From Artemia franciscana (taxonomy: Eukaryota; Arthropoda; Branchiopoda; Anostraca; Artemiidae), in NCBI RefSeq assembly GCF_032884065.1, contig NW_027063679.1, positions 359,958 to 423,957 of the forward strand: DNA of 64,000 nt. The letters are read 5' to 3'. The notes under the pieces were generated by a model, which saw only the letters and a program-made list of their open reading frames with translations, ran no database searches and was not told the DNA's origin. Position numbers and translations under genes: made by a program. Below are positions 48,832-61,665 of the stretch, piece by piece (positions within the stretch are counted from its first letter, which is position 1; every line of letters begins with the position of its first letter).

Positions 48832-49983
48832 TTAATTACGTAAAACTAGCGAATATACAACATTCTTTGCTGTCCCATTGTCTGTGCATATAAATAGATC
48901 GTCAGGTTTACCGACTCTTGAACATGCAACATATAATGGTCCATGGGAAAACAATCCGTATTCAGATCTATAACTCATGATTCTAATGATTGCCCTTGAG
49001 CTTTGTTGATGGTGATTGCTAATCGACCATTCCCTGTGTCGCCGTCGTCATTTATATATCCCCCTATGCCCCCCGGCGTCCCCGTTGTAGTTGTGTCCCT
49101 GTGTCCCGGTCGTCATTTATATTCCCTGTGTCCCGGTCGTCATTTGTGTCCCGGTGTCCCAGTCTGTGATTTCTCTTTGAGTGTCCCGGGCGTCATTTAT
49201 ATTCCTTGTGTCCTGGTGTCCCGGTGTCCCGGTCTGTATATACATTCGTTTTTGAATTGTTTTTTTTTTAGTTTTTAGTTTTTTACCTTTTTTTAGTTTT
49301 TTTAGTTATACCTCATGATTCTAATGATTACCCTTCACCTTTGTTGATGGTGATTGCTAATCGAACATTCCCTGTGTCCCCGTCGTCATTTATATATCCC
49401 CTGTGCCCCCCGGCGTCTCCGTTGTAGTTGTGTCCCTGTGTCCTGGTCGTCATTTATATTCCCTGTGTCCCGGTCGTCATTTGTATCCCGGTGTACCGGT
49501 CTGTATATACATTCGTTTTTGAAATGGTATATGATGAAATAAATTTTGTATTTTTCCCCTTTTTTCTTTTTAGTTTTTTTCTTTTTCTTTTTCTTTTTTT
49601 TAGTTTTGTTTTTCTCCTTTATTTTTCATTTTTTTCCTTTTTTTATTTTTTTTTCTTTTTTAGTTTTTTTAGTTTTTTAGCTTTTTTAGTTTTTTTTATT
49701 AGTTTTTAGTTTTTTTTTCTTTTTATTTTTTTTGTAGTTTTTACCTTTTTTTTTAGTTTTTTTTACTTATGTCCTGGTCGTCATTTACTCCCTGTGTCCC
49801 GGTCGTCATTTGTGTCCCGGTGCTTTGTTGATGGTGATTGCTAATCGAACATTCCTTGTGTCCCGGTCGCTTTCGCTTTGAGTGTCCCGGTCGTCATTTA
49901 TATTCCCTATGTGCCGGTGTCCCGGTCTTCATTTGTGTCCCGATGTCCCGATCTGTAATTTCGTCAGTCGAAAACAGTCGAAA

Positions 49984-51116
<1,133 letters not shown>

Positions 51117-51200
<84 letters not shown>
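51117..51200. repeat. (TA)n at H6 5' junction
   Basis: About 85 bp of TA between the 5' end of H6 and gttgtatgattagttg of the dispersed repeat. Confidence 0.95.
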
Positions 51201-51203
<3 letters not shown>

Positions 51204-52010
51204 GTATGATTAGTTGTTTATAGTCACAAAATATAGTCATGTTTTTTCTAGGGATTGCATATATTTGTCCATAAAATTGTCTAAACTGCTATATATATAC
51301 CGCTGAATATTATTATACGTATTTTGATAAATCCCGTCGAATCATATTTCCATGATTAGTTGTTTATAAATCAAAATTTTTAAAGGACAATTCTTTTACT
51401 TAATGCTAAATCTGAGTCAAATTTCACATTTTATTTCTGTGCTCAACAGACCAACTGAAATTTAAATTTGAATTGAATAAATGAAAATCTCAAGATTAAA
51501 AAGAATTTATTAGAAATCTACCATAGCTTGAAACCCTGAGAATTTAAATCCCCAATCTGCACCTATCAAATACAAAAATAACAGATACATAATTATTGTT
51601 TTTTTAAGAAGTAAATCGACTCATATACTTAGTTTGAAGCACATACCTACATGCATCTTTAGTAGAGTTAATATTTTCAGACAATTTTAGTCTTTATGCG
51701 AATATTTTAAGATTAGTAGAAGAGAAAATGCGAACAAAAAGCTCTAAACTGTTAGGACTCTATTGACAGAAACAGCCATTATAAACATTCACCAAAATAT
51801 TGAGGTAGACATCGACCTTGTAATAAATAGATATAGCGATTGTGGAAATACAGAAATAGACTTTTCTTATAAAATTGTGAATTCTGTAACTTGAGTGAAA
51901 TATATAGAACCTTGAAAAGTGGAAAGATATGCTACGTTGTTATGAAAAATAAAATTTTGATTAATTAATTTTTGAGATTTTGTCAAAGTTGACACTGTTT
52001 ATTAAAACAC
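51201..52010 (+). repeat. Left arm of a ~700-bp inverted repeat
   Basis: The sequence from the sparse-TA repeat (gctgaatattattatacg) through ctgagtcaaatttcacattttatttctgtgc, ctaccatagcttgaaaccctgagaatttaaatcc, catgcatctttagtagagttaatattttcagac, gcgaacaaaaagctctaaactg and gtcaaagttgacactgtttattaaaacactatc returns in reverse complement at 60.05-60.74 kb with moderate divergence. No protein is encoded. Confidence 0.85.
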
Positions 52011-52289
52011 TATCTTAGCCTAACACTCTTAGCCAATACTTATCTTAAGCTCAGTTGTCAGTTGCATGAGGGGTGAACAACAGCTAATTAAGTCCTGAAG
52101 CCAAGCGAGTATTTTGCAGTATATTTGAGTATTTTGCAGGATTCATTAACATAGTGAAGAATTTTGTACGAATGTTTGTTGAGTCTTTTGATCTCACAGC
52201 TGGGGACCGAGTTTAAAATTTCAAGGAAAATTCTTTTTTGGGAGTATGGGGTAAACGGACTTCAAACTTTAGTATCAAATAAGAGGGAA
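52011..52289. other. No gene recognised
   Basis: AT-rich spacer between the inverted arm and a Helitron 5' fragment. Confidence 0.4.
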
Positions 52290-52631
52290 AATAGTTTTTA
52301 TTAGTTTTTTACCTTTTTTTAGTTTTTTTAGTTTTTTAGCTTTTTTATTTTTTTTATTAGTTTTTAGTTTTTTTTGTAGTTTTTGCCTTTTTTTAGTTTT
52401 TTTAGTTTTTTAGCTTTTTTATTAGTTTTTAGTTTTTTTTGTAGTTTTTGCCTTTTTTTAGTTTTTTTAGTTTTTTAGCTTTTTTATTTTTTTTATTAGT
52501 TTTTAGTTTTTTTTGTAGTTTTTGCCTTTTTTTAGTTTTTTCAGTTTTGACGTCACCTGATCCAGTTTTTTCAGGTGACGTCACCTGATCCATCCACAGA
52601 CAGACAGACAACTTATTTATATATATATAGA
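52290..52631 (-). mobile_element. Helitron 5'-end fragment
   Basis: The minus-strand 5' terminus TCTATATATATATAAATAAG is at 52631, with the flanking base A before it. Two TGACGTCA palindromes (52548, 52576) follow, then a TTTTTAGTTTTTTAG tract with three internal units of about 65-75 bp. The rest is lost near 52290. Comparison with the related locus at 57.12 kb shows what the target looked like without the insertion. Confidence 0.78.
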
Positions 52632-53988
52632 TTGTTCGGAACATACTCGTGCAAGAATTGAGCGATTTGTTCTTTGAAAATTTATAAAATTAAAGCCAAA
52701 TATTTTTTCCCCATAAGATAAGAAATAACCGAAAACCTCATAAGTAACTGAAACTAAAAGAAACAGAATCTTAATAACAATGAACATATTAAAGAATCAA
52801 ACATTGAAGATTATTTAAAATACGTGTATCTCATCAGGCTTAATTTGACCCATCAAAACTACCCGACTGAGAAACATTTCCCTGATTTTCGAAAGGGGGG
52901 AGACACCCCCTAAAAACCAATGGATCTTAATGGAAACCACATCATATGATTCAGCGTATCCAACAACCCTGTTGTTGAACTTTGAGGCTCCCATCTGCAA
53001 AAATGCGGAATTTTGCATTTTTTGTCAAAAGAAAGATCGCATATGCATGTTTATTTGTTTTTTTTTCTATTTGTTTGTTTTCCATGGGCTGAAAACATCA
53101 AACCAATAAGTCCTAGAATATTGGAAACTGAACGCAATTTCAACGCATTTGAACGAAAATTAAAGGTTATAGTGCCAAAAAAACTGGAGGGCATCTAGCA
53201 CCCTCCCACTCATCCCCCATTTTCACTCAAAGTTATCTTATCAAAATTTGAAGACAGTCGTTTTGTTCAGATTAGTTGAAAGGCCGATAACTATGCCGTA
53301 GAAAATAACATGACCTCTAAACCCCTGGTCAAAGGTCCTTCAGTTATAGGACTGACCCATTGTTTACGCATAGAATTTGTCATTGAAATATGCGTAAATG
53401 TTTTTTGGGGGGGGGATTTCGGTGAATTTTATTTTGGGGGATTTCTCACATGGACAATTTTTCATGGGGAGGAACATTTTCCTGGGGCAGGGGCGGATCC
53501 AGGATTTCTGTAGGGGGGACGCATAGTCGGCTACTTCATTAGACTTGCAAACAAAGAAATACCTACAATTTAAAGGGAACCTCGACAATTATGTGTTGTA
53601 GGTAGGTAGTCGAAATGGTCGTTAATTTAATCTAAAATCTGGTGAGGGTTAAAGTTCTAGTAAATCTGTTGAAATTAAAATGGTATAAAAATATTAATAC
53701 AAAAATAGTAAGTAATAAAAGCCGTCCCGCAAAAAAAAAAAAAAAAAAAAACTGTTCGCCATCTATAAGAAAATAATATTTATATTTTCTGCATAATTTT
53801 TTACCTTTGCACTTCTGACCACTATAGCGAGTAAGTTAAACTTTTATTGTAAAAAAAGATTGGTCTTGAACCATATTTTGGGATCATACAGTCTTTGTCA
53901 CAATATGTATATACCTCAGCATATTGGTGAATCTTTATAAAGGCTATTCCTGTCAATAAAGTCCTGTCAGTTTAGAGCTCTTTGTTAG
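52632..53988 (-). repeat. NC1-type repeat, reverse orientation (A1)
   Basis: ttgttcggaacatactcgtgcaagaattgagcgatt, gaaaaatttccctgattttcgaaagggggagacacccc-like text, ccctgttgttgaactttgaggctcccatctgcaaaaatgcgg, gttatagtgccaaaaaaactggagggc and ggggcaggggcggatccagga are repeated at 57.12-58.33 kb (A2) about 4.5 kb away. In reverse complement, parts match the NC1 forward copies. Confidence 0.8.
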
Positions 53989-54028
53989 TCTATATATATA
54001 AAAATAAGTTGTATGGATGTTTGAGGAC

Positions 54029-54137
54029 TGACGTCATTAAAAGGACTGAACATTATGACGTCATGTATGTATTTTGTGTATGGCGTCATTATAAGTTGAC
54101 GTCATTATAAGTATACAAGGCTTTGTATATGACGTCA
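54029..54137. promoter_or_regulatory. Four TGACGTCA palindromes upstream of plus-strand Helitron ORF
   Basis: Sites at 54029, 54056, 54097 and 54130 lie in the 200 bp between the 5' terminus and the ATG at 54192, the densest cluster in the window. Confidence 0.62.
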
Positions 54138-54191
54138 TTATAAGCATATAAGGGTTGCAATTAAAAGATAATATTTAGTATAAATCCTACA

Positions 54192-54359
54192 ATGGCAGAA
54201 GAAACAGTCGAGGAATCAAATCGTGCGAGAAAATTTAGTATAAATCCTACAATGCCAGAAGAAACAGCCGAGGAAGCTGCTCAAATAGTTAATGCCGAAA
54301 GGCTTGCGACTAAAAGAGAAAGTAACAAAAGAAAGCGTGCCGAGGAATCACAAGAATAA
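54192..54359 (+). pseudogene. Helitron RepHel N-terminal stub
   Basis: A 55-residue frame from ATG 54192 with charged repeat units like those in the copies at 39.7-40.0 and 42.0-42.6 kb. The original start may be 54252 (MPEETAEEAAQ), since the 54192 ATG arises from a local duplication. It ends at TAA where relatives continue with QRENRLA-type repeats. Confidence 0.72.
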
Positions 54360-54499
54360 CGTGAAAACAGGCTTGCGTCTCAAAGAGAAATTACCAAAAA
54401 AAATCGTGCCGAGGAAGTACAAGAACAATGTGATAGCAGGCTCGCGGCTCAAAAATACATCGCTCTTTATGCGAAAGTGTTTAGAACCCCTCACATGCC

Positions 54500-55945
54500 T
54501 AATAATCTCTCTTCGTTTTATGTTTTAATGCTTCTCCTTACTTTCAATTGAAAAAACTATTTCATGTTTATTATTTCATTGTTTTTTTTTATGATTATGC
54601 TAGAAAATCCCGCAATCTTTTCATTGAATTTCTCTTCCCCCATGACATATTCCTCCAAGAAAAGATCCTCCCACATAGCCCCCTCCCCTTAAACCCACCC
54701 CCAAACCAAAAAATCGCCCTGAAAACGTCTGTACACTTACCAATAACCATTACTGTATGTAAAAACAGGTCAAAGTTTGTAACTTTCAGCCCCTCCCCGA
54801 GGGACTGTGCGGGAGTAAGTCATCCCCAAAGAGATAGTTTTTATGTTTTCGACTATGTGGAACAAAATGGCTATCTCAAAATTTTGATCCGTTTACTTTG
54901 GGAAAAAATGAGCATGGGAGGGGGCCTAGGTGTCCTTCAAATTTTTTGGTCACTTAAAAAGGGCACTAGCACGTTTAATATCCGTTAGAATGAGCCCTCA
55001 TACGACATTCTAGGACCACTGGGTCGATACGATCAGCCCTGGAAAAAAAAACAAAAACAAAAAAAAACAAACGAATAAATACGCAAAAAATGTAAAATAC
55101 CACATTTTTGTAGATAGGAGCTTAAAAATTCTACTGCATTGTTCTCTGATACGCTGAATCTGATGGTGTGATTTTCGTTAAGATTCTATGACTTTTAAGG
55201 GGTGTTTCCCCCCTATTTTCTAATAAGGAAAATTTTCTCGGGTTCGTAACTTTTTATTGGTAAGTCTAAACTTAATGAAACTTATATATTTAAAATCAGC
55301 ATGAAAATGAAATTCTTTTGTTGTCATTATTGTTATAAAAATTCCGTTTTTAAGTTTCGGTTACTATTGAGCCGGGTCACTCCTTACTACAGTTCGTTAC
55401 CATGAACTGTTTGAAATATTTAATTGAAATATATTTACATCGTCGTTTTTTACTCTCAAAATAAGCAAATGATAACCAACTCCAGAGAGCCAAATAGTTT
55501 TTTTTTTCAAATCTTTCTTGAATGTGTTCTGTTTAACAGAAAAGACCCAAATATATTCCACAGGGGTATTTTTCAAAGGCGAAGGGGGGGGGGAGGTAAA
55601 TGTCGATTCTAAGAAAAAATCCCTATTGAAGGACTTCGGTCAATACAAGCTTATGATAATAACAAAGGTTTATGGAAATTTCTCTAATTGGCTTACCTTT
55701 AATTATTTCTTTGCTAAAACTTGTTTATTTTGGTAAAAACTTGATGATAAACTTATGATCTTGATTGTAAAATACACTGCTGTCAATAAATTGTTATTTC
55801 AAATGACATCAGCTGTTATAATTCATATAGCAAGTCACTATATGAATAAATCTTACTATTAAATACCTCGTGACAGTATAGGGGATACGTCACTGTCGCT
55901 GGACAGCAACTGATCACGTTCGTTCCCCGCTATCGTGAGGAAAAT
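54500..55945 (+). repeat. NC1 repeat, forward (B1), plus 535-bp flank
   Basis: Order: ttttatgttttaatgcttctccttactttcaattg, aaacgtctgtacacttaccaataacc, cagcccctccccgagggactgtg, acaaaatggctatctcaaaattttgat, gatacgctgaatctgatggtgtg, ttcggttactattgagccgggtcactccttactac, agttcgttaccatgaactg. The flank contains ctcaaaataagcaaatgataacc and gacagtataggggatacgtcactgtcgctgg. The part from about 55110 is repeated about 1.09 kb further on. Confidence 0.82.
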
Positions 55946-57122
55946 GTTTTAATTACGTATATGTGGGGGTTTGCCCCCTCGTCAAAACCTTGCTCTTTAC
56001 ACTAAAGCTTGAATTATGTCCCAATTCTTTAAGAATAAACCCTGAATCACAAAGCCCAGTGAATACGTAGTTGAAATTACTAAAATACTTTAGCTTAAAG
56101 AGCAAGGTATCGTGGAGGAGATGAACCCTCTTATTTATGTAATAATTTCTGTTCTTTTTAGGTTTTAATGCTGCTCCTTACTTCCAGCTGAACTTTTGTA
56201 GATAGGAGCTTGAAACTTCTACTGTAGGGTTCTCTGATACACTGAATCTGATGGTGTGATTTTTGTTAAAATTTTACGACTTTTAAGGGGCGTTTTTCCC
56301 TATTTTCTAAAATAAGGCAAATTTTCTCGGGCTCGTAACTTTTGATTGGTAAGTCTAAACTTAATGAGATTTATATATTTAAAATCAGCATGAAAATGAA
56401 ATTCTTTTGATGTTACTATTGTTATAAAAATTCCTTTTAGAGTTTCGGTTACTATTGAGCCGGGTCGCTCCTTACTACAGTTCGTTACCACGAACTATTT
56501 GAAATATTTAATTAAAATATGCTTACACCGTTGTTTTTCACTCTCAAAATAAGCAAATGACAACCAACTCCAAAGAGCCAAACAGTTTTTTTTTTCAAAT
56601 CTTTCTTGAATGTGTTTTCTTTAACAGAAAAGATCCAAATATATTCCACAGAGGTATTTTCCAAAGGCAAACGGGGGGGGGGAGGTAAACTTCGATTCTA
56701 GGAAAACTCCCTATTGAAGGAATTCAGTCAATACAAGCTTATGATAATAAAAAAGGCTTACGGAAATTTCTCTAATTGACTTACCTTTAATTAATTATTT
56801 GCTAATTTTTTCTTTATTTTGGTAAAAACTTTATGATAAACTTATGATACTAATTTTAAAATACACTGCTGTCAACAAATTGTTATTTCAAATTACATCA
56901 GCTGTTATAATTGATTACATAAGTCAGTGTTCGAATAAATCCTAATTTTGTGTACCTCGCAACAGTATGGGGGATACGTCTCTGTCACTGGACTGCAACT
57001 GAACACGTTCGTTCCACTATCGTGAGGAAAAGCCTGATAAAAGTAATGGTATAATTTTTGTTTTATTTTTGCAACAAGTTTTCTTAAGCTTAAAAAGAGC
57101 AATTTAAAGTAACAATTATTAG
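55946..57122 (+). repeat. Second copy of the ~1.09-kb tandem duplication (B2)
   Basis: gataggagcttgaaacttctactg (56200 versus 55113) and acagtatgggggatacgtc (56958 versus 55868) give a period near 1,090 bp. This copy starts with a foldback-type segment, gtgggggtttgccccctcgtcaaaaccttgctctttacactaaagc ... ctttagcttaaagagcaaggt, and lacks the middle of NC1 present in B1. Confidence 0.78.
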
Positions 57123-58335
57123 ATATTGTTAGGAACATACTCGTGCAAGAATTGAGCGATTCTTTCTTTTTTGAAAATTTATAAAATTGAAACCAAATAT
57201 TCCCCCCCCCCATAAGATAAGAAATAACCGAAAACCTCATAAGTGACCGAAACTAAAAGAAAAAGAATCTTAATAACAATGAATATATCAAAGAATCAAA
57301 CATTGAAGATTATTTAAAATGTATGTATCTCATCAAGTTTAATGTCACCCATCAAAACTACCCTCCTGAGAAAAATTTCCCTGATTTTCGAAAGGGGGAG
57401 ACACCCCCTTCCAACAACCCTGTTGTTGAACTTTGAGGCTCCCATCTGTAAAAATGCGGAATTTTTTTTTTGTCAAAAGAAAGATCGCAGATGCGTGTTT
57501 ATTAGTTTTATCGGGAAAGGGAGAATTGAACGAAATTTGAACGCATTTGAGCAAAAATTAAGGGTTATAGTGAAAAAAAACTGGAGGGCAACTAGCCCTC
57601 TCTCCCCTCTTTTCTCTCAAAGTTGTCAAAATTTGAAAACAGTCGTTTGTTCAGATTAGTTGAAAAGCCAATAACGATGCTATAGAAAATAACATGACCT
57701 CCAAAGCCCCTGGGTAAAGGTCTTTTAATTACTCACCCATTGTTTACGCATCTTAATTGTTGTTGAAAAGTGCTTACATTTTTTTTTGGGGGGGGGGGTT
57801 GCGGTGAATTTTCTAATGGGGGATTTCCCACATGGATAATTTTTAATGGGAAGGAAAGTTTTCGGGGGCAGGGGCGGATCCAGGATTTTCTTTATGGAGG
57901 GCATAATAGGTTACTTCAATATACTTGCAAACAAATAAATACCTACAATTTAAGGAAAACCTCGACAATTATGTGTCGTAGGTAGGTAGTCAAAATGGTC
58001 GTAAATTCTATCTAAAATCTGGTGAGGGTTAAAGTTCTAATAAATCTATTGAAATTAAAATGGTATAAAAATAGTAATGCAAAAATAGTAAGCTATTAAA
58101 GCCTCCCCGCCATAAAAAAAAGCTGTTCACCATCTATAAAATAATAATATTTAATATTTTCTACATAATTTTTTGTCTGCACTTCTGACCACTATAGCGA
58201 GTGAGTTAAACTTTTTATTGTAAAGAAGTATTGGTCTTGAACCATCTTTTGGGGTCATGCACTTTTTGTGACAATTTGTATATAAAACGAGGGTTTTAAG
58301 TATAGGCAATAAAGTATCAACTAATCTCTGCTTCT
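57123..58335 (-). repeat. NC1-type repeat, reverse orientation (A2)
   Basis: It matches A1 at 52.63-53.98 kb block for block, without a Helitron at its start: attagatattgttaggaacatactcgtgc runs uninterrupted. It therefore serves as the empty site for the Helitron insertion at 52631. Confidence 0.8.
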
Positions 58336-58344
58336 TTTAAAAAA

Positions 58345-58634
58345 TTAAATAAAAATAAGTTTTTTAACTAAAAGTAAGCAGCGACGTTAAAACTTAAAAC
58401 GCACAGAACTTACTCCGTGCATGAAAGGGGCTGTTTCCTCCTTAACACTCTGTTCTTTACACTAAACTTTGACTCTTTCTCTCAATTTTACTTTATAAAA
58501 CAGTAAATAACTTTAGCACAAAAAGCCGGACGTTAAGGAGGGAACAGCCCCTTTCATGCACGGAGTAATTTCTGTTCGTTTTATGTTTTAATGTCGCTCC
58601 GTACTTTTAGTTAAAAACTTGTTTTTTTATTTAA
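58345..58634. repeat. Near-perfect ~290-bp foldback element
   Basis: The left arm (58345-58446), ttttaactaaaagtaagcagcgacgttaaaac and gaacttactccgtgcatgaaaggggctgtt, is mirrored by the right arm (58532-58634), aacagcccctttcatgcacggagtaatttctgttcgttttatg and ctccgtacttttagttaaaa. Arms are about 100 bp around a loop of about 85 bp. There is no coding capacity. It would form a strong hairpin if transcribed. Confidence 0.9.
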
Positions 58635-58860
58635 TTTCTGATCGTTTTTGAATTAATGTATGTTTGATTTCGGCTCTCCGTAAATGAATAATTAAAACGA
58701 TATTTACGTATTATTTTTTTTTGCTAATTAGCTTTCCCTTAGTTTTGATCAGACGATTTCGACAAAAAGGGTGAGGGAGGAGGCCTAGTTGCCCTCCAGT
58801 TTTTGGTTACATAAAAAGGCAACTAGAATATTTAATTTTGAACGAAGGTTTTTTTTTTTA
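58635..58860 (+). repeat. NC1-like transition segment
   Basis: ttgatcagacgatttcgac and ggtgagggaggaggcctagttgccctccag resemble the central NC1 block. No gene. Confidence 0.45.
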
Positions 58861-60050
58861 GTAAAAAATATACGTAGCTTACAAATTAACTTACGTAACT
58901 AACTTCTATATTCGTATACTTTTATTTTGTGCATGAGGGGGTTGGCCTCCTCGTTAATTCCTTGCTCTTTAAACTAAAGCTTTAATTTTGTCCCAATTCC
59001 TTAAGATTGACCCCTGAATCACAAAGGCTGTAGAATAAATAGTTGAAATTACTAAAACTACTTAAGCGTAAAGAGCAAGGTATTTAGGAAGAGATGAACT
59101 CCCCATATGCGTAATATTCTCTGTTCGTTTTAAGTTTTAATACTGGTCCTTACTTTCAGTGGAAAAAACTTTTTCATATCTATTTTTTTTTTGTCTTTTG
59201 TTAAATAGTGCTAGAAAATCCTGCACCCCCTTCAAGGAATTTCTCTTCCCTCATTACAAATTCCTCCAACCAATAGCCCCCGCCCCTTTACCCCCCTTCC
59301 CTCCCAGCCAAAAATCCCCCCGAAAAGGTCTGTACACTTCCAAATAACCATTACTATACGTAAACACTGGTCAAAGTTTGTAACTTGCAGCCCATCCCCC
59401 GGGGACTGTGAGGAAGTAAGTCAGCCCCAAAGACATAGTTATTGTATTTTTCGACTATGCTGAACAAAATTGGCTATCTCAAAATTTTTATCAGTTAACG
59501 GTAGGAAAAAAATGAGCGTGGGAGGGGGCCTAGATGCCCTTCAATTTTTCTGGTCACTTAAAAAGGGCACTAGAACTTTTAATTTCTGTTAGAATGAGCC
59601 CTCTTGCGACATTCTAGGACCATTTGGTCGATACGATCACTCCTGGGAAAAAAAAACAAAAAACAAACAAACAAACAAACAAATAAACACGCACCCGTGA
59701 TCAGTCTTCTGGCAAAAAATACTAAGTTCCACATTTCTGTAGATAGGAACTTGAAACTTCTACAGTAGGGTTCTCTGATACGGTGAATCTGATGGTGTGA
59801 TTTTTGTTAAGATTGTATGACTTTTAGGGGAATTTTACGCCTATTTTCCAAAACAAGGCAAATTTTCTCAGGCTCTTAACTTTTGATGAGTAAGACTAAA
59901 TTTAATAACATTTATATATTTAAAATCAATTTAAAATCCGATTCTTTTGATGTATATATTAGTATCAAAATTTCGTTTTTAGAGTTTCGTTTACTATTGA
60001 CCCGGGTCGCTCCTTACTACAATTCGTTACCACGAACTGTTTGATAGTGT
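58861..60050 (+). repeat. NC1 repeat, forward, best full copy (B3)
   Basis: It starts with a foldback module (gagggggttggcctcctcgttaattccttgctctttaaactaaag ... cttaagcgtaaagagcaaggtattt). It then follows the family order through ctttcagtggaaaaaac, ggtctgtacacttcc, acaaaattggctatctc, gataggaacttgaaacttctacag and gggtcgctccttactacaattcgttaccacgaactgtttga. It ends at about 60045, immediately before the right inverted arm. Confidence 0.82.
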
Positions 60051-60740
60051 TTTAATAAACAGTGTCAACTTTGACGAAATCTCAAGAATTAACTAGTAAA
60101 AATTTTACTTTTTATAAAAACATAGTGTATCTTTCCACTTTTCAAAGCTCTGTATATTTCGCTTAAAATACAGAATTCACAATTTTATAAGAAAAGTCCA
60201 TTTCTGTGTTTCCACAACCACCATATCTATTTATTACGCAGTCGATAATGGCTGTTTCTGTCAATAGAGTCCTGTCAGTTTAGAGCTTTTTGTTCGCATT
60301 TTCTCTTCTACTAATCTTAAAATATTCGCATAAAGACTAAAATTGTCTGAAAATATTAACTCTACTAAAGATGCATGTAGGTATGTGCTTCAAACTAACT
60401 ATATGAGTCGATTTACTTCTTAAAAAACAAATAATTATGTATCTGTTATTTTTGTATTTGATAGGTGTAGATTGGGGATTTAAATTCTCAGGGTTTCAAG
60501 CTGTGATAGATTTCTAATAAATTCTTTTTAATCTTGAGATTTTCATATATTCAATTCAAATTTAAATCTCGGTATGTCTGTTAAGCACAAAAATAAAATT
60601 TGACTCAGATTTAGCATTAAGTAAACGAATTGGGCTGTAAAAATTTTGATTTATAAACAGCTAATCTCGGAAATATGATTCGACGGCATGCATCATATTA
60701 AGTATAATAATATTCAGCGATTATTATAAAGCTATATATT
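60051..60740 (-). repeat. Right arm of the ~700-bp inverted repeat
   Basis: Reverse complement of 51.30-52.01 kb: gatagtgttttaataaacagtgtcaactttgac, cagtttagagctttttgttcgcattttctcttctac, ctactaaagatgcatgtaggtatgtgc, gattggggatttaaattctcagggtttcaagc and ataatattcagcgat. Ends are at matching places on both arms, so the 9.4-kb interval is a bounded unit. Confidence 0.85.
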
Positions 60741-61180
60741 TATATAACTTATATTATATAGTTATATACTTATATTATAAAGTTATAAAGTTTATGCCTT
60801 ATTTTATACCATAAGTCGGTCCTTTGATTCATCTTTTTCAAATCCTTTATTACCAGAGTGAGTTTTGATTTAGCTGAAGACCCCCTCCACCATTCCCTCA
60901 AAAAATTCACTTAAATACTCTTATTTAAGTTGGACACCAAGTATCAAACATGCCCCCCTCCCTTTTCCAACAACAAATGCTAGTATATAACAGGCAAATT
61001 GCAAAACTTGCAACCTTTTCCCAAGGGACTTAGTTGGTGGGGGGGGATCAGGTCATACCCAGAGGTATAGTTATTGGAACTCTCACCTATTCTTGACAAA
61101 GTGGTTATTCGAAAATGATTTGATGTTATTGGGGCTAAAAGGAGCATGGGACTGGATGCCCAGGAAAGAGGAAGTAGCTG
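60741..61180 (+). repeat. Diverged NC1 fragment
   Basis: ccaacaacaaatgctagtatataacaggc, cttttcccaagggacttagttgg, atacccagaggtatagttattgg and aggagcatgggactggatgcc follow the NC1 central order at lower identity. Confidence 0.5.
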
Positions 61181-61429
61181 CCACCCAATAAAGAGACTAT
61201 AATTTACGATTTCCAGCCGAATGACCCCCTTTAATAGTTTCTACAACAACTTCTTCCTTATTAAATGCCTTGGTGAAAAGGAAGCGAAAAGCGAAAAAAG
61301 AAAGCGAAAGCGAAAATATGTAGAACCCACTTTAGTCTTCACTTAGACAGCACTGTTGCACTGTCCATGACAATTCGGTACCCTTCAATTATTCTCTCTA
61401 TTATTCTACCCTTTATTCTACCCTTTGAT

Positions 61430-61665
61430 TATTTTAATTTTAATAATTTTAATAATTTTAATAATTAATTTTAATAATTAATTTTAATAATTAAATAATA
61501 ATAATTAATTTTAATAATTAAATAATAATTAATAATTAAATTTTAATAATTAATAATTAATAATTAATTTTTACTAATTTTATTTAAAAAAAATTTAACT
61601 TTAATTTTAATAATTAAATAATAATTTAATTATTTTATTTAATAATTTTTAATTATTCTACCCTT
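61430..61665. repeat. TTTTAATAATTAA low-complexity tract
   Basis: Imperfect tandem copies of ttttaataatta fill about 230 bp. A short aagcgaaa repeat lies just upstream at 61275-61315. Confidence 0.85.

Larger units (their letters stand above)
53989..54470 (+). mobile_element. Plus-strand Helitron 5' fragment with ORF start
   Basis: It begins with TCTATATATATAAAAATAAG at 53989, and four TGACGTCA palindromes lie at 54029, 54056, 54097 and 54130. An ATG at 54192 opens MAEETVEESNRARKFSINPT, then MPEETAEEAAQIVNAERLAT and KRESNKRKRAEESQE, ending at a TAA at 54357. About 60 bp around the ATG is duplicated in tandem (54178 and 54238). Another charged repeat follows before truncation near 54470. This is the only Helitron copy on the plus strand and it shows the promoter-to-ATG layout most clearly. 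Confidence 0.82.
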
